Shown here: one piece after another, positions 8,072 through 16,552 of the stretch
Layout of the letters: each line of letters opens with the position of its first letter
Position numbering within the stretch: the stretch's first letter is position 1
Assembly: GCF_028823615.1 (NCBI RefSeq)
Contig: NZ_JAPEHT010000005.1
Span: 1 to 51,220, forward strand
Source: Planococcus sp. A6
Lineage (GTDB): Bacteria; Bacillota; Bacilli; Bacillales_A; Planococcaceae
Reading direction: 5' to 3'
DNA: 51,220 nucleotides
Program-made: the position numbers and the translations under genes
Notes under the pieces: model-generated
What the model saw: only the letters and a program-made list of their open reading frames with translations
Told to the model about the DNA's origin: nothing
The model's database searches: none

Positions 8072-9298
8072 TTAGAATGCCCAATTTCCTTTTCGGAAAA
8101 TCGCTTCGGTCTTGCCGTCTTCTGTAATGCCGTCGATGTCCATCTCGCTCGAGCCGATCATGAAATCTTCATGGACGATCGATGTATTCAATCCGTAATC
8201 CTTTAATTGGTCGCGTTCCAAGTCTTTTCCGCCTTCGAGGCAAGTCGGGTAGGAATCGCCGATTGCCAAATGATTCGATGCATTTTCATCGAACAAGGTG
8301 TTGTAGAACAAAATGCCGGAAGCCGATATCGGCGATTCCACCGGCACAAGCGCCACTTCCCCGAGATATGCTGCGCCTTCGTCGGCTGAAAGCAATTCAT
8401 CCAATAGTTCCTGGCCGATTTCTGCTTGAGCTTTTGTAATACGGCCATTTTCGAAGCGCAACGTGAAGCCATCGATGATATTGCCTTGGTAAACGAGCGG
8501 CTTCGTATTACGCACGGTGCCTTCAACTTCCAGTTTGGCCGGCACGGTATATACTTCTTCAGTCGGCATATTGGCGATGAACGGCACATGGTCCGGTGTG
8601 CGGGAAGCGCCGCTCATCCAAATATGGCCATCTGGCAAGCCGATCGTCAAATCGGTTCCTGGCGCACGGTAATGCAATTTCCGGTAGCGCCGTTCGTTCA
8701 ATGCGGCCGCCCGTCGTTCCAGGTTGGCGATATGTTCCTGCCACAACGCGACTGCGTCACCGTCTCCGATGCGCACGGTCTGGAAAATCGCTTGCCACAG
8801 AGCAGCCATTTGATCCTCTTCGTCTGGGAACACTTTTTGCGCCCATTTTTCAGAGGGGATCGCAACGATCGACCAAGCGATCTTATCGGATCCGACAGCC
8901 TGGCGATAGCGTTCCAATGCTTTTCCAGCGGATTTTTGCGCATCGCTTAAGCGTTTTGCAGGAATGCCTGTAAGCAAATCCGGGTCTTCCGCATCGATCC
9001 ACAAGAATGCACCTTTATGATCGATGATGGCGTCGCGCTGTTTGACGACCCAATCCGGAAATTCGTGAAACGCGGCGTCCGGTGCCAATTCGTAATGCGT
9101 CCGTATAACTGACGGGTCCGTGAACGCGACATGGACTTGCTTAGCCCCTGCTTCGTAGGCTTTCTCGACGACCAAACGCGTGAATTCCACGGTATCCGTC
9201 GTCGTCGCAATCAATAGCTCCTGCCCCGGTTGGACATTGACGCCGACACGGACAGTCAATTCCGCATATTGCGCTAACTTGTCCTGAAAGCTCATCAT
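8072..9298 (-). CDS. M29 family aminopeptidase (AmpS/PepS/thermophilic aminopeptidase)
   Basis: A 408-residue cytoplasmic metal-dependent aminopeptidase. It matches AmpS/PepS throughout, including an N-terminal FQDKLAQYAELTVRVGVNVQPGQ region and the C-terminal metal-binding part with ALVPVESPIS, LFDENASNHLAIG and DFMIGSSEMDIDG. The start overlaps the helicase stop (ATGATG over TGA), so expression is coupled to the helicase gene; a second ATG three bases on could be used instead. Length is standard for M29. Confidence 0.93.
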   Translation of the reverse strand: MMSFQDKLAQYAELTVRVGVNVQPGQELLIATTTDTVEFTRLVVEKAYEAGAKQVHVAFTDPSVIRTHYELAPDAAFHEFPDWVVKQRDAIIDHKGAFLWIDAEDPDLLTGIPAKRLSDAQKSAGKALERYRQAVGSDKIAWSIVAIPSEKWAQKVFPDEEDQMAALWQAIFQTVRIGDGDAVALWQEHIANLERRAAALNERRYRKLHYRAPGTDLTIGLPDGHIWMSGASRTPDHVPFIANMPTEEVYTVPAKLEVEGTVRNTKPLVYQGNIIDGFTLRFENGRITKAQAEIGQELLDELLSADEGAAYLGEVALVPVESPISASGILFYNTLFDENASNHLAIGDSYPTCLEGGKDLERDQLKDYGLNTSIVHEDFMIGSSEMDIDGITEDGKTEAIFRKGNWAF

Positions 9299-10407
9299 TT
9301 TTTCCCCTTTGCTGTAATGGTTTTGCTATTGCCTTCCACCAATTCGCCGCCATGCATGATTTTCTGCACCGGCTTATTCGGCAATTCTTTCGTCAATTTC
9401 TTATAATGCTTTTCATCGGCATAAGCCAGAAGCGTCTGCAAATATTGCTCGACTGTCATCGGTGCATCGACATGGATGACGTGCGTCAATTGGTCGATAT
9501 CAAGCCCGCGCGCTGCCACTTCGGTCGCGATCAATACCGCCGTGTCGCCTTTACGGAAATCGTCCAATGCTTTCTTGCGTTCTTCTTTTTTCATTTCGGA
9601 ATGCAAAGTCGCGATTTTGGCGTCGCGGAATTTCAGCTTACTTTCCTTCATCAACACTTGGTCGAGATTGTTGACGAATGCAAGTGCTTTTACGCCTGTC
9701 ATATGCGATAGGCTGCGAAGCAAGTCGGTCTTGTCGCGTTCATCGACTTTAATGAACGAATGCGTCACTTTACCTTGTTTCGGCAACTGTTCAGCCGATA
9801 CTTGCAAGCGTGTCGGCTGCTTCATCAGGCGTTCTGCCACCAATTCGATTTCTTCTGTAATGGTCGCCGATACCAATACGAGCTGACGATCTTGCTGCGT
9901 TCTTTCAATGAGGTCCTTCATGATGCCGCGGTGTTCCCGTGCCATCAATTGGTCGCCTTCATCAAGAACCATGATGCGTACTTCATGCATCTTAAGTTTC
10001 TTGGTTTTGACCAATTCGTTCAAGCGCCCTGGTGTACCCACGACGATTGTCGGTTTTTTCTTCAATTTGTCCAATTGGCGCTGGATATTCGCGCCGCCGA
10101 TCAACGGCGTGACAGTGACATCCGTCCCCGTTGTCCATTCACGCAAGACGTTAACGATTTGCATCGCGAGCTCTTGTGACGGCGCAATGATCATCGCTTG
10201 TGTATTCGGTTTTTTCGGATCGACTCGTTCCAAGATCGGCAACAGGTAAGCCAGTGTTTTCCCCGAACCGGTCGGAGATTCCGCTACGATGTCGTTTCCT
10301 GCGAGCATTTCCGGAATCATCTGTTCCTGGATCGGCATCGCTTCTGTAAAGCCAGTTTGTTTCCATTTATCCTGCCAGACAGGACTTAGTTCTTCTATAA
10401 AATTCAT
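9295..10407 (-). CDS. DEAD-box RNA helicase-like protein lacking motif VI
   Basis: A 370-residue superfamily 2 helicase of the YfmL-like group. Visible motifs: Q-motif region (GFTEAMPIQEQ), motif I ESPTGSGKT, Ia PSQELAMQ, Ib TPGRL, II as DEGD rather than DEAD, III SAT, and V ATEVAARGLDID. Motif VI (HRxGRTGR) is absent: VEQYLQ at about 9445-9465 runs straight into TLLAYADEKH, which normally follows it, so about 15 residues seem deleted in frame. Motif VI contacts ATP, so the protein may lack ATPase activity. Ribosome site GAAGGTGG. First gene of a three-gene unit. Confidence 0.85.
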   Translation of the reverse strand: MNFIEELSPVWQDKWKQTGFTEAMPIQEQMIPEMLAGNDIVAESPTGSGKTLAYLLPILERVDPKKPNTQAMIIAPSQELAMQIVNVLREWTTGTDVTVTPLIGGANIQRQLDKLKKKPTIVVGTPGRLNELVKTKKLKMHEVRIMVLDEGDQLMAREHRGIMKDLIERTQQDRQLVLVSATITEEIELVAERLMKQPTRLQVSAEQLPKQGKVTHSFIKVDERDKTDLLRSLSHMTGVKALAFVNNLDQVLMKESKLKFRDAKIATLHSEMKKEERKKALDDFRKGDTAVLIATEVAARGLDIDQLTHVIHVDAPMTVEQYLQTLLAYADEKHYKKLTKELPNKPVQKIMHGGELVEGNSKTITAKGKK

Positions 10408-10482
10408 GTGTCATTCCACCTTCTTTTCGATGCCTTAAGTGTACCATATCCGGCTCTTTGCCGCCTTTTTCGGCAAATGAAA

Positions 10483-10512
10483 AGGCGGTTCCTTTTTTAG
10501 AAGGAGCCGCCT
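10483..10512 (-). terminator. Intrinsic terminator of the DHA2 transporter gene
   Basis: On the minus strand GGCGGCTCC and GGAACCGCC pair (one G-T) around a TTCTAAAAAA loop, followed by TTTTCATTT. It starts five bases after the transporter stop codon. Confidence 0.75.
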
Positions 10513-10516
10513 CTTG

Positions 10517-11983
10517 TCAATCTGCATAGCGTTGTTTATAGACGCGTTCTTTTTGTCTTTCTGTCGCTTTCTGGTTGGGCTTTTTAATGAATAACGCCAA
10601 CAGAAACGCAGCGAGTGCGATGTAAGTCGACACTGTAAACGAAAAGTTGATGCCTTCGAGCATGGCAGGAATGGTCGCTGCCTGCGCGCTTGTCCCCGAA
10701 GCGACCAGTTCTTGTGCCGTCGATTCGGTGCGCGTATTCATCAAAGTGACAAGAAACGCTGAACCGATTGCGCCGGAAACCTGCTGTAAAGTATTGTTGA
10801 TGGCCGTTCCGTGCGGATAAAATTTCATCGGCAATTGGTTGAGCCCGTTCGTCATGACCGGCATCATGACCATTGATATGCCAAACATGCGCAATGTATA
10901 GATGGCCATAATTTCATAGTAACCCGTATCCAGCGTCAGATTGCTGAACAAATAGGTAGTAATGACAACAAGAGCCAATCCAGGCAATGCCAGCACTTTA
11001 GCTCCATATCGGTCAAAAATGCGGCCTGTAATTGGAGACATAACCCCCATGACGAGCGCTCCCGGCAGCATCATCAAACCGGATTGGATCGGGGAGATGC
11101 CTTTAATGGTCTGGATGTAGATCGGCATGAGGATCATGGCCGAAAACATTGCCATCGACAAAGTGACTGAAATAACCGACGACAATGCGAACATCGGATG
11201 CTTATAGACGCGCAGCTCCAATAGCGGTTCTTTTAACTTCATTTGTCGGAACGCAAAGGCTGTTAAGGACAATAGGCCGACCGCTATCGTTAAATAAACA
11301 GCCGGATTTTCCCAGCCGAGCGAGCCGGCCGAACTGAATCCGTAAAGCAACCCGCCAAACCCAAGGCTCGATAGCACGAGAGACAATGGATCAAGCGACA
11401 GCTCACGGTTTTGGAAGGTCAGGTTTTTCAATTTGAAGATCCCGAGCAATAACGGAATCAAAGCGACCGGCAATACGATAAAGAACAGGATTCTCCACGA
11501 ATAGGTTTGGACGATAAAGCCCGAGAGCGTCGGGCCGATTGCCGGCGCTACGACCATGACCATCCCAAAGACGCCCATTGCCTGCCCTCTTTTTTCGACG
11601 GGAAACGCGGCGAGCATGACATTCATCAATAAAGGCATCATGAGGGCAGCGCCTGACGCCTGGACCATACGGCCAATCAATAGGACAGCAAATGTCGGCG
11701 CGAGTGCGGCAAGCAAAGTCCCGAGTGAGAACAAGGACATCGCGACAATAAAGATGGCCCGGTTGGAATAACGCTGGATCAAATAAGCGCTCGCCGGAAT
11801 CAGGATACCGTTGACGAGCATATAACCCGTGACGAGCCATTGAGCCGTCGCAGCGTCTACGTTCAAGTCGGTCATGATTTCCGGGAGTGCAATATTCAAA
11901 AGGGTTTGATTGAAAATCGCTACAAATGCCCCGGTGAACAAAATGGCGATGATTGCATAAGGTGGTTTCGATGTTTCTTTCAT
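10517..11983 (-). CDS. MFS drug efflux transporter, DHA2 (EmrB/QacA/LmrB) family
   Basis: A 488-residue membrane protein with about 14 hydrophobic segments, as in DHA2 multidrug:proton antiporters. Antiporter motif C is seen as VVAPAIGPTLSGFI near residue 140, and the LIGRMVQASGAALMMPL segment is typical of EmrB-like proteins. It is transcribed divergently from a TetR-type regulator, the usual arrangement for an inducible drug pump, with a palindrome inside its probable promoter. The substrate range cannot be deduced. The ATG follows GGAGGAAAG. Confidence 0.92.
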   Translation of the reverse strand: MKETSKPPYAIIAILFTGAFVAIFNQTLLNIALPEIMTDLNVDAATAQWLVTGYMLVNGILIPASAYLIQRYSNRAIFIVAMSLFSLGTLLAALAPTFAVLLIGRMVQASGAALMMPLLMNVMLAAFPVEKRGQAMGVFGMVMVVAPAIGPTLSGFIVQTYSWRILFFIVLPVALIPLLLGIFKLKNLTFQNRELSLDPLSLVLSSLGFGGLLYGFSSAGSLGWENPAVYLTIAVGLLSLTAFAFRQMKLKEPLLELRVYKHPMFALSSVISVTLSMAMFSAMILMPIYIQTIKGISPIQSGLMMLPGALVMGVMSPITGRIFDRYGAKVLALPGLALVVITTYLFSNLTLDTGYYEIMAIYTLRMFGISMVMMPVMTNGLNQLPMKFYPHGTAINNTLQQVSGAIGSAFLVTLMNTRTESTAQELVASGTSAQAATIPAMLEGINFSFTVSTYIALAAFLLALFIKKPNQKATERQKERVYKQRYAD

Positions 11984-12041
11984 CTTTCTTTCCTCCGTCT
12001 CGCCGATTTAATTCGGCTGATTATACTCTATTGACACATTT

Positions 12042-12056
12042 TATACTCATGGTATA
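12042..12056. promoter_or_regulatory. Palindromic operator candidate in the transporter promoter
   Basis: TATAC-TCATG-GTATA is a 5-bp inverted repeat with 5-bp spacing. On the minus strand it sits between TTGTAA and TATAAA (15-base gap), a plausible though short-spaced promoter for the DHA2 gene. This is where a TetR repressor would be expected to bind. Inference from position and symmetry only. Confidence 0.45.
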
Positions 12057-12103
12057 TTTTTTACAAGAAAGACGTCCTGAGAACAGTCTATAAGTTCGAA
12101 ACA

Positions 12104-12132
12104 TTGATTTCATCAGCTTTTGACGGTATGCT
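12104..12132 (+). promoter_or_regulatory. Promoter of the TetR regulator gene
   Basis: TTGATT, 17 bases, TATGCT, 33 bases before the ATG. It fits a sigma-A promoter and lies about 50 bases from the operator-like palindrome, leaving room for autoregulation. Confidence 0.5.
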
Positions 12133-12165
12133 TTTTTTATACTATCAGTCCAAAAAGGGGATATT

Positions 12166-13005
12166 ATGAATCCTAAAAAACAGCAAATCGTCCATGCCGC
12201 CCATCGCTTATTCATCCAGAAGGGCTATAACGCTTCATCTATTCAGGACATTCTGGATGAAGCCGGCATCTCCAAAGGAACTTTTTATAATTACTTCACG
12301 TCGAAATCGGAATGCCTGATCGCTTTGATGGAATCGATCAGTGAAGATATCCGCGCACAACGCATCGCCGCCGCTTTCGGGGAATCTCCATCCGACACCG
12401 ACCTGTTTGCGAGACAATTAGCGATTCGCATCCGCATGAATCATGAGAAGAACCTATTCTCCCTGTACGAAAGCATCTTCTATTCACAAGACGAGGAATT
12501 GAAAGCTTTCGGGAAAAGCCAGTACATTGCGGAGCTCAAGTGGCTGAGCAGCCGCATTGTGGATATGTTCGGTGAAGAGGTGCGTCCTTATGCACTGGAA
12601 AATGCCGCGATGGCCAACGGAGCGCTCCAGCAATTGATGCATGTTTGGCGGCTCGGCACTGGCCAGCAGCTGCCGCTTGATGAACTAACGGTCTACATCG
12701 TCCATCGCATGAAACAAGCAGTAGAGGCCCAATTAAAAGACGGCAAGCGATTTTTATCCGAGCATCTGCTAGAGCAAAACGGGCAGTCGCCAACTTTAGC
12801 CGACAGATCAAAGCAATTGCAGGCGCTTGCCGCTGCTGAAAAAAATCCGGACTTGCAGCAAATGATCGCATTTCTTGCCGATGAACTTATAGCTCCAAAC
12901 CCGCGTAAAGCGATCGTCAACAGTGTGCTGACTACTTTAGGCCAAAGCACGGACGATGCCGAACTGCAGATTTTCTTGGAACATGTATGGCGCCAGATCA
13001 AATAA
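12166..13005 (+). CDS. TetR/AcrR family transcriptional regulator
   Basis: A 279-residue regulator, longer than the usual 190-220. The N-terminal helix-turn-helix is clear: HAAHRLFIQKGYNASS, then IQDILDEAGISKGTFYNYF at about residues 25-43. The remainder is an all-helical ligand-binding region with an extra C-terminal helical stretch. The divergent DHA2 pump is the obvious target, with the protein acting as a drug-responsive repressor. Ribosome site AAAGGGG. Ended by a strong terminator. Confidence 0.93.
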   Translation: MNPKKQQIVHAAHRLFIQKGYNASSIQDILDEAGISKGTFYNYFTSKSECLIALMESISEDIRAQRIAAAFGESPSDTDLFARQLAIRIRMNHEKNLFSLYESIFYSQDEELKAFGKSQYIAELKWLSSRIVDMFGEEVRPYALENAAMANGALQQLMHVWRLGTGQQLPLDELTVYIVHRMKQAVEAQLKDGKRFLSEHLLEQNGQSPTLADRSKQLQALAAAEKNPDLQQMIAFLADELIAPNPRKAIVNSVLTTLGQSTDDAELQIFLEHVWRQIK

Positions 13006-13049
13006 AAAATCCCCTTCCTCGGATGAAATTCCAAAGAAGGGGATTTTTT
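13004..13049. terminator. Bidirectional intrinsic terminator
   Basis: AAAAATCCCCTTC and GAAGGGGATTTTTT form a 13-bp stem around an 18-base loop. It lies between the convergent tetR gene and the frameshifted amidase gene; the repaired amidase stop falls at its right edge. Confidence 0.88.
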
Positions 13050-14468
13050 ATGAGGGGCGCCTCCGTCCCACTGTCGCTTGTTCAAACGCATAAGCATATT
13101 CAATCAACTTCGGTTCGTCAAATGCCTGTCCGGTAAACGTGATGCCGAACGGTTCTCCTGATTCCGTCATTCCAGACGGCACCGTGATCGAAGGGAACCC
13201 TGCAGCAGCCCCGATATTGCAGCCAAAATCCTGCGGCAGAACAAGCGCATCCGCCCCGGCTTGCCCGAGGCGCTTATGTTGCGTTCAAGCGCCTCGACGT
13301 ACTCCCTCTCCGTCAAGTTTCCGCTCATGCCATTGGCCTGCTCCAATAAATTCTGGCCGAATTTCAACATCTGTTCCGCATGCTCTTCATTATATGAAAT
13401 GATGTCACTCATTGAACGGATCCGGTGATCGGGATTCGAGCGCGCCAAATAGGCGTTTAAGTCTGATTTAAATTCATGGAGCAGCACCGCAAAACCGAGA
13501 TCTTCCTGATCGGCGCCAAGATCGATTTCTTTGATGGTGGCTCCGCATGCCCGCAGCTGCTCCATGGCCTGCTCGAATGCGGCAGATTGCTGTCCCGTAA
13601 TATCCGTGAACAATTGGCGGTCCATACCGAATACAGCCCCAGATAACCCGTCTTGTTTTAAATGCTGCTGCCAATCATAGCCCTTGAACTGCTCGGCAAA
13701 CAGCGTGATTTCGTCATTCGGGTCTGACCCGACCAAAGCCGCAAACACCGTAACCGCATCTTCCACTGTGCGTGCAAGCGGCCCGGCAGTATCTTGCGTA
13801 TGCGATAAGGGAATGATCCCTGCGCGGCTGATGAGGCCGATCGTCGGCTTAATGCCGACGAGGCTGTTCTGCGCTGCCGGGTTGATGATCGAACCGGAAG
13901 TTTCCGTCCCGACCGCAGCCGTAGCCAGATTCGAAGCCACTCCGGCCGCCGATCCTGAACTCGACCCGCCGACATCGAATGCGCCGTATGGGTTTTTCAC
14001 TTGGCCGCCCCGCGAACTATAGCCGTTGGTCATTTTATCGCTCATAAAATTCGCCCACTCGGTCATATTGGTTTTTCCGAGAATGATCGCACCCGCCGCA
14101 CGCAGTTTTTCCACCACTTTCGCATCGCGCAGCGCGTAATGGTCGGCCATGGCAAGTGAACCGGCACTTGTATGCATTTTATCGCCAGTGTCCATATTGT
14201 CTTTGACGAGCAGAGGGATGCCGTGCAGTTTCGAGCGCGGCCCTTTATACTTCCGTTCGAAATCCAGCGCTTGGGCAATAAGCAAGGCGTCGGGATTGAT
14301 CTCAAGCACGGCGTGGGTATTTTTATCGCGCAGCGAAATATTTTCTTTATACATCAGCACGAGTTCTTCCGACGTCAGCTTGCCCGTTTCCATTTCTTTT
14401 TGCAACTGGGCAATCGTCATTTCGTCGAGCTTGTTTTTGCGGTAGTCTTCCAGTTTTTGATGATGCAT
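13048..14468 (-). pseudogene. Amidase-signature family protein, frameshifted near the 3' end
   Basis: An amidase (GatA-like) with the Ser-Ser-Lys triad: LLVKDN (Lys), then GGSSSGSAAGVAS and GTETSGSIINPA. The open frame runs 13167-14468, but its last 25 or so residues (from SASGKPGRM) are out of frame. In the other frame, sequence down to 13048 encodes the expected tail, including LGQAGADALVLPQDFG, GFPSITVPSGM and PFGITFTGQAFDE. The shift lies at about 13274-13283 (two extra or one missing base). Repaired length is about 472 residues. The ATG at 14468 follows GGGAGG. Mutation or sequencing error are both possible. Confidence 0.85.
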
Positions 14469-14522
14469 GACTGTTCCTCCCACATGATGCAAAATTAACC
14501 CTTTTCCAGGGCCATAGATATC

Positions 14523-14554
14523 TAAAAAAGCCTGAGCTCATGAGCTTAGGCTTT
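14523..14554. terminator. Intrinsic terminator overlapping the fbpA-like stop
   Basis: AAGCCTGAGCTCATGAGCTTAGGCTT folds into a stem with T-runs on both strands. The small gene's stop codon lies inside the hairpin; the amidase gene begins about 55 bases further on the minus strand. Confidence 0.75.
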
Positions 14555-14696
14555 TATCGGTATATTCCTTTAACAGTTCATATAAGGACAGTTCGTAAAG
14601 CTGCCTGCCGTTGATCTTGAAGACATTCTTCGAAACGAGCTCATCAATGACCATCGACCGTTTGTCTTCGAATTTTGACTCGGGTATGTGTTCCAT
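14538..14696 (-). CDS. Fur-regulated basic protein (FbpA) family small protein
   Basis: A 52-residue protein beginning MEHIPESKFEDKRS, with a core DELVSKNVFKINGRQLYELS that matches the short FbpA family. In B. subtilis, Fbp proteins work with the sRNA FsrA in the iron-sparing response. An AAGGAGAG ribosome site precedes the ATG and a terminator overlaps the stop, so this is a complete monocistronic gene. The palindrome upstream could be a Fur-like site but matches the Fur consensus poorly. Family call from memory of the KxNGxQLYELxxxEL pattern. Confidence 0.72.
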   Translation of the reverse strand: MEHIPESKFEDKRSMVIDELVSKNVFKINGRQLYELSLYELLKEYTDKSLSS

Positions 14697-14718
14697 CGTG
14701 CTTCTTCTCTCCTTGCAG

Positions 14719-14731
14719 ATAGTATCACTAT
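14719..14731. promoter_or_regulatory. Palindrome ATAGT-ATC-ACTAT upstream of the fbpA-like gene
   Basis: A perfect 5-bp inverted repeat with 3-bp spacing, 22 bases before the start codon and just upstream of the ribosome site. Position suggests an operator. Resemblance to the Fur 7-1-7 box is only partial. Confidence 0.3.
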
Positions 14732-14822
14732 TTCTATACCCGAAACGATCACAGCCTAAAACCTGCCAAAAGAAAAACTGCCGATAATTTTTTGGTCCGC
14801 CCTCGTTTCGACAAATTTCAGC

Positions 14823-15248
14823 TCAGCCTTTGTCAGGATAGCGCTCCTGCAAATACGCTGCTGCATTTTGGATCAATTCTTTCAGCACTTCCGAATCGAT
14901 ATCGCTGAGTTTATTGATGTAGATGCAGGATTTGCCCGACGTGCATTTCCCCAGACGCTCGAGTGCATCCGGCTCTTTTTCTGCACAGCCTGTCAGGTAT
15001 AAGCTGATTTTCGCTTTACGCGGGGAAAATCCAGCAAGCGGTGCATCGCCTTCATGGCCGGTTGCGTAGCGGTAATGATAAGAACCGAAGCCAATGATGC
15101 TGTCTCCCCACATTTTCGCCGGATGCCCGGTCGCTTGTTCAAAAATCTCCAGCAGTCGGTAAGCATCTTCTTTTTTTGACGGCTTTTCGACCGATTCGAT
15201 GAATTCAATGACACTGCCTTCGTGTTCTTTCGTTTTTTGTTCGTACAT
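14823..15248 (-). CDS. DUF1801 (YdhG-like) domain protein
   Basis: A 141-residue single-domain protein with DUF1801 hallmarks: a helical N-terminus, KMWGDSIIGFGSYHYRYATG in the centre and an ISLYLTG strand, then a C-terminal helix. DUF1801 resembles the YdhG/frataxin-like fold; some members are called iron chaperones, but no activity is certain. The ATG at 15248 is set by GGAGGAGG directly upstream. No operon partner is obvious. Confidence 0.82.
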   Translation of the reverse strand: MYEQKTKEHEGSVIEFIESVEKPSKKEDAYRLLEIFEQATGHPAKMWGDSIIGFGSYHYRYATGHEGDAPLAGFSPRKAKISLYLTGCAEKEPDALERLGKCTSGKSCIYINKLSDIDSEVLKELIQNAAAYLQERYPDKG

Positions 15249-15344
15249 CCCTACTCCTCCTCCAGAAAACTCCTGGTCTCTACTTCCACATATAATGTCC
15301 ATTGTCCTGCCTCAACACCTAACGCCAGATACGGAACGTGGTGG

Positions 15345-15815
15345 TCATTTTCGTTCCTCTAAGGTGAAATCAAAATGAAATACATCTTCTCTTGTTCCAA
15401 GCGAGCTATATAGTTTCACGGCAGCCGTGTCCACAGGATCCGCTTGGACAAAGACAACCCACGCGCCTAAACCTTGCGCTTCCGCCTGGACAAACTGAAT
15501 CAGTCCGGTTGCGACTTTTCTCCTGCGGTATTTGCTGGCCACCGCCAAATCATAGATGTATACTTCCTTCCGCTGCTGCTCGAATTTATCCAAGACGTAC
15601 GCGACAAGCCCGCCTGCAAGTTCGCCGCCAGACAATGCAACACAAACGAGGACATGCTCTTTTGCCAATAAAGATTGGAGATAGCCATCGGGCGGCGGGT
15701 TTTCGAGATACGTTTCTTGTTCCTCAAAGGCATCCGCAAACAAAACATTCAACTCCCTGAACCGCTCCAGTGACTGTGCATCATCCGCCAGCCGTTTAAA
15801 GTGGATGTCTGACAT
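15345..15815 (-). CDS. AAC(3)-I-like aminoglycoside N-acetyltransferase homologue (GNAT)
   Basis: A 156-residue GNAT protein clearly like AAC(3)-I gentamicin acetyltransferases. Shared features in order: YLQSLLAKEHVLVCVAL, the VAYVLDKFEQQRKEVYIYDL block (residues about 71-90), an acetyl-CoA loop RRRKVATGLI, GAWVVFVQADPVD and LYSSLGTREDVFHFD. In AAC(3)-Ia the loop contains glycine where this protein has lysine (RRRKVAT), which may affect cofactor binding. It is flanked by ordinary chromosomal genes, not mobile elements, so it could be an intrinsic gene. Resistance is not proven by sequence. Confidence 0.8.
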   Translation of the reverse strand: MSDIHFKRLADDAQSLERFRELNVLFADAFEEQETYLENPPPDGYLQSLLAKEHVLVCVALSGGELAGGLVAYVLDKFEQQRKEVYIYDLAVASKYRRRKVATGLIQFVQAEAQGLGAWVVFVQADPVDTAAVKLYSSLGTREDVFHFDFTLEERK

Positions 15816-15863
15816 GATTTCCGACTCCCTTTCTTGCTACTTGGCCTGCTCCCTTTCCATTGC

Positions 15864-16340
15864 CTACGCTTTGTATTGACTGCTGAAGCGTTCGGCCAAT
15901 TCCTCGATTTGCTGTTCTCTTTTCTTATGGGACCAATTGATTATGGCCGTCGATTTGACCACTCCCCCTTTTGCTTCAAGCGATGTCGTCATTTTGGACA
16001 TGGCCCTATTGCCGCCCATCCATTTATAGCGGAATTGCTGCGTCAAGAAACAAGATACCGGTGCTTGGCCGAGATCCGAAAGTTGTTCCGCATACTTTAT
16101 AAACCCAGGACATAGCGTAAAGCCCTGCACCCATGCACCAAAAATCAAAGCATCATATCCTTTGATTTCCGGCAATGAATCCAATTGTACAGCTGTTGGA
16201 TTTTTCGTTTCTTCATTCTCGAGATTTTGCATCCTCCTTAACTGCACTTTGTGGCCATCGCCCTGTAATTTTTCACGAAGCTGTTCCCCGACAAGCAAGG
16301 TATGCCCGGTCTGGGAATGCACGATAATGCCGATTTTCAT
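15864..16340 (-). CDS. Flavodoxin family protein
   Basis: A 158-residue flavodoxin-like protein. The FMN phosphate loop is HSQTGHTLLVG at residues 8-18, and GYDALIFGAWVQGF forms the second flavin-contact region. It probably binds FMN and acts as an electron carrier or NAD(P)H-quinone oxidoreductase-like protein; the partner is unknown. The ATG at 16340 follows GAAGGAGGG. The nearest upstream gene is over 200 bases away, so it is likely monocistronic or paired with the AAC(3)-like gene 48 bases downstream. Confidence 0.85.
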   Translation of the reverse strand: MKIGIIVHSQTGHTLLVGEQLREKLQGDGHKVQLRRMQNLENEETKNPTAVQLDSLPEIKGYDALIFGAWVQGFTLCPGFIKYAEQLSDLGQAPVSCFLTQQFRYKWMGGNRAMSKMTTSLEAKGGVVKSTAIINWSHKKREQQIEELAERFSSQYKA

Positions 16341-16473
16341 ACCGTTCCCTCCTTCGTTGAAGCATCCGCAATTCCATGGTCGCACTCCGTCACTGATGAT
16401 TGATTACTTCCCTGTCCCGCAGAATATTCCTTCCTGCTAAAGTACAAATTTTCATTTTGATCCCCTATTGCAT

Positions 16474-16525
16474 AAAAAAACCCCCAATGCTGTTCAAAGA
16501 ACAGTCATCAGGGATGGGGTTTTTA
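16474..16525 (-). terminator. Intrinsic terminator after rlmCD
   Basis: AAAAAACCCC and GGGGTTTTT form the base of the stem, with an inner CTGTTC/GAACAG hairpin. The A-run on the plus strand gives a T-run at the end of the minus-strand transcript, 28 bases past the methyltransferase stop. Confidence 0.75.
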
Positions 16526-16552
16526 CATTTAATTCCATTAACTAATAAAGAA

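Noticed and set aside
14570-14752. 60-codon minus-strand open frame overlapping the fbpA-like gene
   Set aside because: A different frame of the same stretch has the ribosome site, FbpA-like sequence and matching terminator.
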